Assembly (NCBI GenBank): GCA_020809705.1
Contig: CP085835.1
Coordinates: 992,001 to 1,056,000, forward strand
Reading direction: 5' to 3'
DNA from: Calonectria ilicicola
Taxonomy: Eukaryota > Ascomycota > Sordariomycetes > Hypocreales > Nectriaceae
Length of the DNA stretch: 64,000 bases
The position numbers were made by a program, and so were the translations under genes. Each line of letters starts with the position of its first letter. Within the stretch, counting starts at the first letter, position 1. Below are positions 60,640 through 64,000 of the stretch, piece by piece. Under the pieces are notes generated by a model that did no database searches, was not told where the DNA came from, and saw only the letters and a program-made list of their open reading frames with translations.

Positions 60640-63600
60640 AAAAGCTAGAACTATTATAGTTAAAGGAAATAAGGGTAAAGATATTAGTGAAATTCTAAGA
60701 CCCTCGGTCCTAGAGCCCTTTCTAAAAAAAGCTGCCAATATAATCCCCTTCCTCACCTAAATAAAAGAATACTTTTACTTTTTCCTAATATAACTTATAA
60801 CCTCTAAAGCCTAGGTATTATACACTAAAACTCTTCTCTAAAGGAATATAAGAGTATAGTTTGAACCTATTATAAGAAATTATTTAAAAAATGAGAATAA
60901 TATTAATTAAAATAAAAAGATTTAAAAGATTTTTAAAGATTAAGAATATTTTAAAATTACTATTAAAGATAATTTTAGTATAATTAATATAAAATAATAA
61001 ATTATAAATTAATTATATAAACTTAAATAAATAAAATCCTATAATTAATATTTAATTAAATTTAAAAGAATTATAATATAAATAGTCTAAGATAATAATA
61101 TATTAATAGAACTTTACTATAAAGGCCTAAAGAGTGAAGTTAAGGATAAAATCTATAAAGAAGATTAGCTAGAAAAACTCTTAAAGTATATTAAAAATAC
61201 TATTAAAATTAATAAAAGATAATTTAATTAATATAAAGAATATACCTAAAATAATAAAAACCTATATATCCTAAATAAAGGAAAAACCTAAAATAAATAA
61301 TAAAGCATTATATATAGGACTTATTTAGGATTAATAGAACTTAGTATTATCTAAAGGTATAATAAAAGTAAGATTACTTACTTTAATTATAGAAAGAAAG
61401 AATATAAATCCTTTAAATACTATTTCTTAAAAATAAGAAATTAATTTAAATTTATATTAAAAGAATAAAAATAATTTAATATTATAAAAACTTAATAAAC
61501 CTTAATCTTAAAAGAAAAAGAGAATATTATAAAAAAATTATTCTTATTATTATTAAAAAATATAAATTAACTATTATAATTAAGTAATATATAAAAAATT
61601 ATAAATTATATAAAGTAAAACTTACTTTATAATAAGAAATTAATAAAACTATCCAAAAAGTATAATCAATCTAACAAAAAGGCTAATCCTACCTTCCCTA
61701 CAAATGGTTAGAATAAGCTAAGAAGATAGAAATCCTTACATCTATTCTAAATATATATACCAATAAAGCACCAGCATAGTAAAATACTTACACTTATAAT
61801 AAAAATAAAAATAGAAAATAGATAATTAGTATTAAAAGAATAGCCTAATAAATCAAAGAATCCTTATAAAATAAAAATAAAGTTTTCCTACTTATATAAA
61901 GTAAATAATAATTAGAAAACCATAATCCCCAACCTATTTAATATAAAGAAAATAACCCTAAATTAAATATAATATATAAAAAATATAAGAATATTTTATA
62001 AATAAATTATTATAATTATAACTACCTCTAATATATAAAGTAAAAATAATATATAATATATTTTCTTATTAAAATAAAAGATATAATTATTTATTATACT
62101 TATAGAAGATACTTTAATTAATATAAAATAATAAGAAGAAATCCTTATTATTAATTTATTATATTAAAATTAAATAAATTTAAATTCCTTAATTATAATA
62201 AACTACCTTAAAATAAATATTAAAACCTTAAATATAATATCTATATAATAAATAAAGTAATAGCCTAGTATTAAATAAAATTAAAAAATAAGTAAAGCCC
62301 CCTGTAGAAGAGTAGTAGGAGCAACTAGGGTAATAATTCTTAGAGTTATTAAAAGAACTTCTTAAAAAAGCTTTATACTTTATAATTAAAGAGTAATCTT
62401 AATAATAATTAAAAGTAAAAATAAGGATTAGAGGGAAGTAATATAATATTATAGTAGATAGTAGAGTTAAATAAAATTATATTAATTTTTAAATAATTAA
62501 TTAACTTTAATTATTATAAATAATAAAAGTTAACTTATATAAAATTATTAATATAAAAAGAATCTCTTTTAATTATAATAATAATATTATAAATAAAAAA
62601 ATTAATTATTTAAAAGTCTTTATTAAAAAAAAATTAAAAAATAACTTTTAATATTATTAATATTAGATAGTATAATCTAATTTTAAAGTACCTATAATTA
62701 TATTAATATAACCCTAATATTTACTAATATACTAGCCAAGTATAAATACCCAAGAAATATAATACAACCAGTAATATTTCTATAAAATATAATAAAAGAT
62801 CTTAAACTTCTAGCCCTAACCAAATAGAAAATATAAGTAAAGAAGAATCTTTATTACTTAAAAGAATAAAATATAAATATAAGAATAATTAGAAAAGGTA
62901 AAAATAATAAATAATTACCTACCTTAAAAAATAATTCTAACAAATTAATAAAAACCTTAAAGAAATAAAGGTAGAAGTAAAAATAGATAAACTATATAAT
63001 ATACCCCTACAATACCAAATTTATAAAAAGCTCTTTATAAAAGAACTAGATATTAAATTATTTGAATTTAGTTAGTAGGATTATAAAATTATCTTTAAAG
63101 ATAAATCTAATACCTAATTTTACCCTATTTATAATCTTAACCAAATTAAGCTTAATATTTTAAAGGAATATATTTAAGATATACTTAAAAAGAGATATAT
63201 TTATATTTTAAATTTTAAAGCTAGTTACCTTATTATATTTATATTTAAGAAAAATAGGAAGTTATATCTTATTATAAATTACTAATAACTTAATAATATT
63301 ATTATTAAAGATTATACTTTACTACTATTAATTAATAAAATAAAAAATTATTTTTATAAAGCTAATATCTTTATTATACTAAATCTTAAAAAAGTATATA
63401 ATTTTATTTATATTAAAGAAGGATATAAATAGAAAATTATTTTCTAAATAAAATTTAGATTATTTAAATATTTAATTATACCTTTTAAACTTATAAATAT
63501 ATTAATATTATTCTAATAAATAATAATTAATATATTATAAAAATATTTAAATATTTTTATTATTTATTACTTAAATAATATCTTTATTTTCTTTAAAAAT

Positions 63601-64000
63601 AAAAAAGAATATAAAGAATATATTTATAAAATCTTAAAAGCTCTCCAAGATACTAAACTCCTAATTAAACTAGAAAAAAGTAAGTTCTATATTTAAGAAG
63701 TAGAATTTCTAGGATATATTATTAACCCTAATGAAATTTATATAAACCTAAAAAAGTTATTATAATAAAAGATTAAAAGGAATTTATTAATATAAAGAAA
63801 GTATAAGCCTTCCTTAGATTTACTAACTATTATTGAAGATTTATTAAAAGATTTAGTAAAATTATCTTAAGTATAATAAAACTAACTAAAAAAGGAATTA
63901 CCTTTTAATAGGAAAATAAAGCATAATAATTATTTAAAATTATAAAAAATACTATTTTAAAAGAACCTATTCTTACAATATTCAACCTTAATAAGCCCAT
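60640..64000 (+). pseudogene. gag-pol remnant of element D, incomplete
   Basis: Gag-like patch with ILRPSVLEPFLKKAA spacing (about 60,690-60,740), RT patches near 63,200-63,600 in the same order as element A, and a YLNN form of the YxDD box near 63,570. Broken by many stops. It continues past the window edge. Confidence 0.75.

Larger units (their letters stand above)
28292..64000. other. AT-saturated, RIP-type heterochromatic block
   Basis: Composition changes sharply at about 28,290: from ordinary gene DNA to sequence made mostly of A and T, with TpA steps everywhere, for the remaining 35.7 kb. No long open frame survives. Remnants of retroelement proteins are readable only through many TAA/TAG/TGA codons and D-to-N, G-to-K/R/E and Q-to-stop type changes, as expected from C-to-T and G-to-A mutation on both strands. 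This is the signature of repeat-induced point mutation in ascomycetes. The rate cannot be measured here, but the pattern holds across all seven nested elements. Confidence 0.9.
60079..64000 (+). mobile_element. element D: plus-strand Ty3/gypsy, runs off the window
   Basis: The 5' LTR (60079-60473) is followed by a plus-strand internal region parallel to element A, through gag (about 60,640-60,800), RT (about 63,200-63,610) and into RNase H at the edge (the final bases match A at about 38,100). It interrupts element C at 60078. The left 5 bp next to the LTR are TTATA. The matching duplication should stand at its unseen right end. Heavily RIP-converted but less so near the LTR start. Confidence 0.87.

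Noticed and set aside
60514..60756. Minus-strand 80-codon hydrophobic frame in the AT-rich block
   Set aside because: It lies opposite the gag start of element D and is related to the antisense frame of element B. Composition alone can explain it, so it is not listed as a gene.
28292..64000. The AT-rich block as a nuclear mitochondrial insertion
   Set aside because: The readable remnants are LTR-retrotransposon and transposase sequences with target duplications. No mitochondrial gene or tRNA was seen.
28292..64000. The AT-rich block as a centromere
   Set aside because: Nested RIP-mutated retroelements fit a centromere but equally fit a subtelomere or an interstitial heterochromatin island. 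CENP-A or Hi-C data would be needed, so no call is made.
1..64000. CRISPR arrays, tRNA, rRNA or a biosynthetic cluster
   Set aside because: No regularly spaced repeats or cloverleaf-like sequence were noticed by eye. The amidase, esterase and dehydrogenases are scattered on both strands with no backbone enzyme.

Overview
The window is nuclear DNA of a filamentous ascomycete (Pezizomycotina), most likely a sordariomycete of the Hypocreales type. I infer this from short 49-81 nt introns with CTAAC-like branch sites, Clr5-domain and fungal C2H2-type regulators, a PNP-NACHT-ankyrin NLR, and a long AT-saturated block of retrotransposons typical of repeat-induced point mutation (RIP). I do not name a species.

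The window has two halves. Bases 1 to about 28,290 are gene-bearing DNA of ordinary composition. In order they hold: a partial 3' exon; a large bZIP plus zinc-finger regulator; a multispanning membrane protein (-); a secreted type-B carboxylesterase (+) converging on a secreted M6-like metalloprotease with a Ser/Thr stalk (-); a Clr5-domain protein (-); two small uncertain genes (+); an amidase-signature hydrolase (+); a basic hypothetical protein (-); a broken zinc-type alcohol dehydrogenase relic (+); a secreted lysine/aspartate-rich protein (+); a six-exon short-chain dehydrogenase with one GC-AG intron (+); and a decayed NLR (-). The NLR has lost its start at the edge of the AT-rich block and also carries an in-frame stop and a frameshift. 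These genes do not form an obvious pathway. Secreted hydrolases, an amidase, oxidoreductases, regulators and an NLR fit an accessory neighbourhood beside heterochromatin.

Bases 28,290-64,000 are extremely AT-rich and hold no intact gene. LTR ends, terminal inverted repeats and target-site duplications resolve the block into seven nested transposons. A Ty3/gypsy element E (+) was entered by a Fot1/pogo-like DNA transposon G (TA target duplication), by a Ty1/copia element F (AATAT duplication) and by a minus-strand gypsy element C. F was then entered by gypsy element A (AAGAT duplication). C was entered by gypsy element B (CTTAT duplication) and by gypsy element D, which runs off the window. 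A, B, C and D share a ~395 bp LTR family. A ends its pol remnant with a recognisable chromodomain, so it is a chromovirus. All coding regions are shredded by C-to-T and G-to-A type changes, while the copia LTRs stand out as short GC-normal islands.

I saw no tRNA, rRNA, CRISPR array or intact mobile-element ORF. The most useful observations are the resolved nesting order, the NLR broken at the heterochromatin border, the two-family transcription-factor fusion and the secreted charged polyampholyte.
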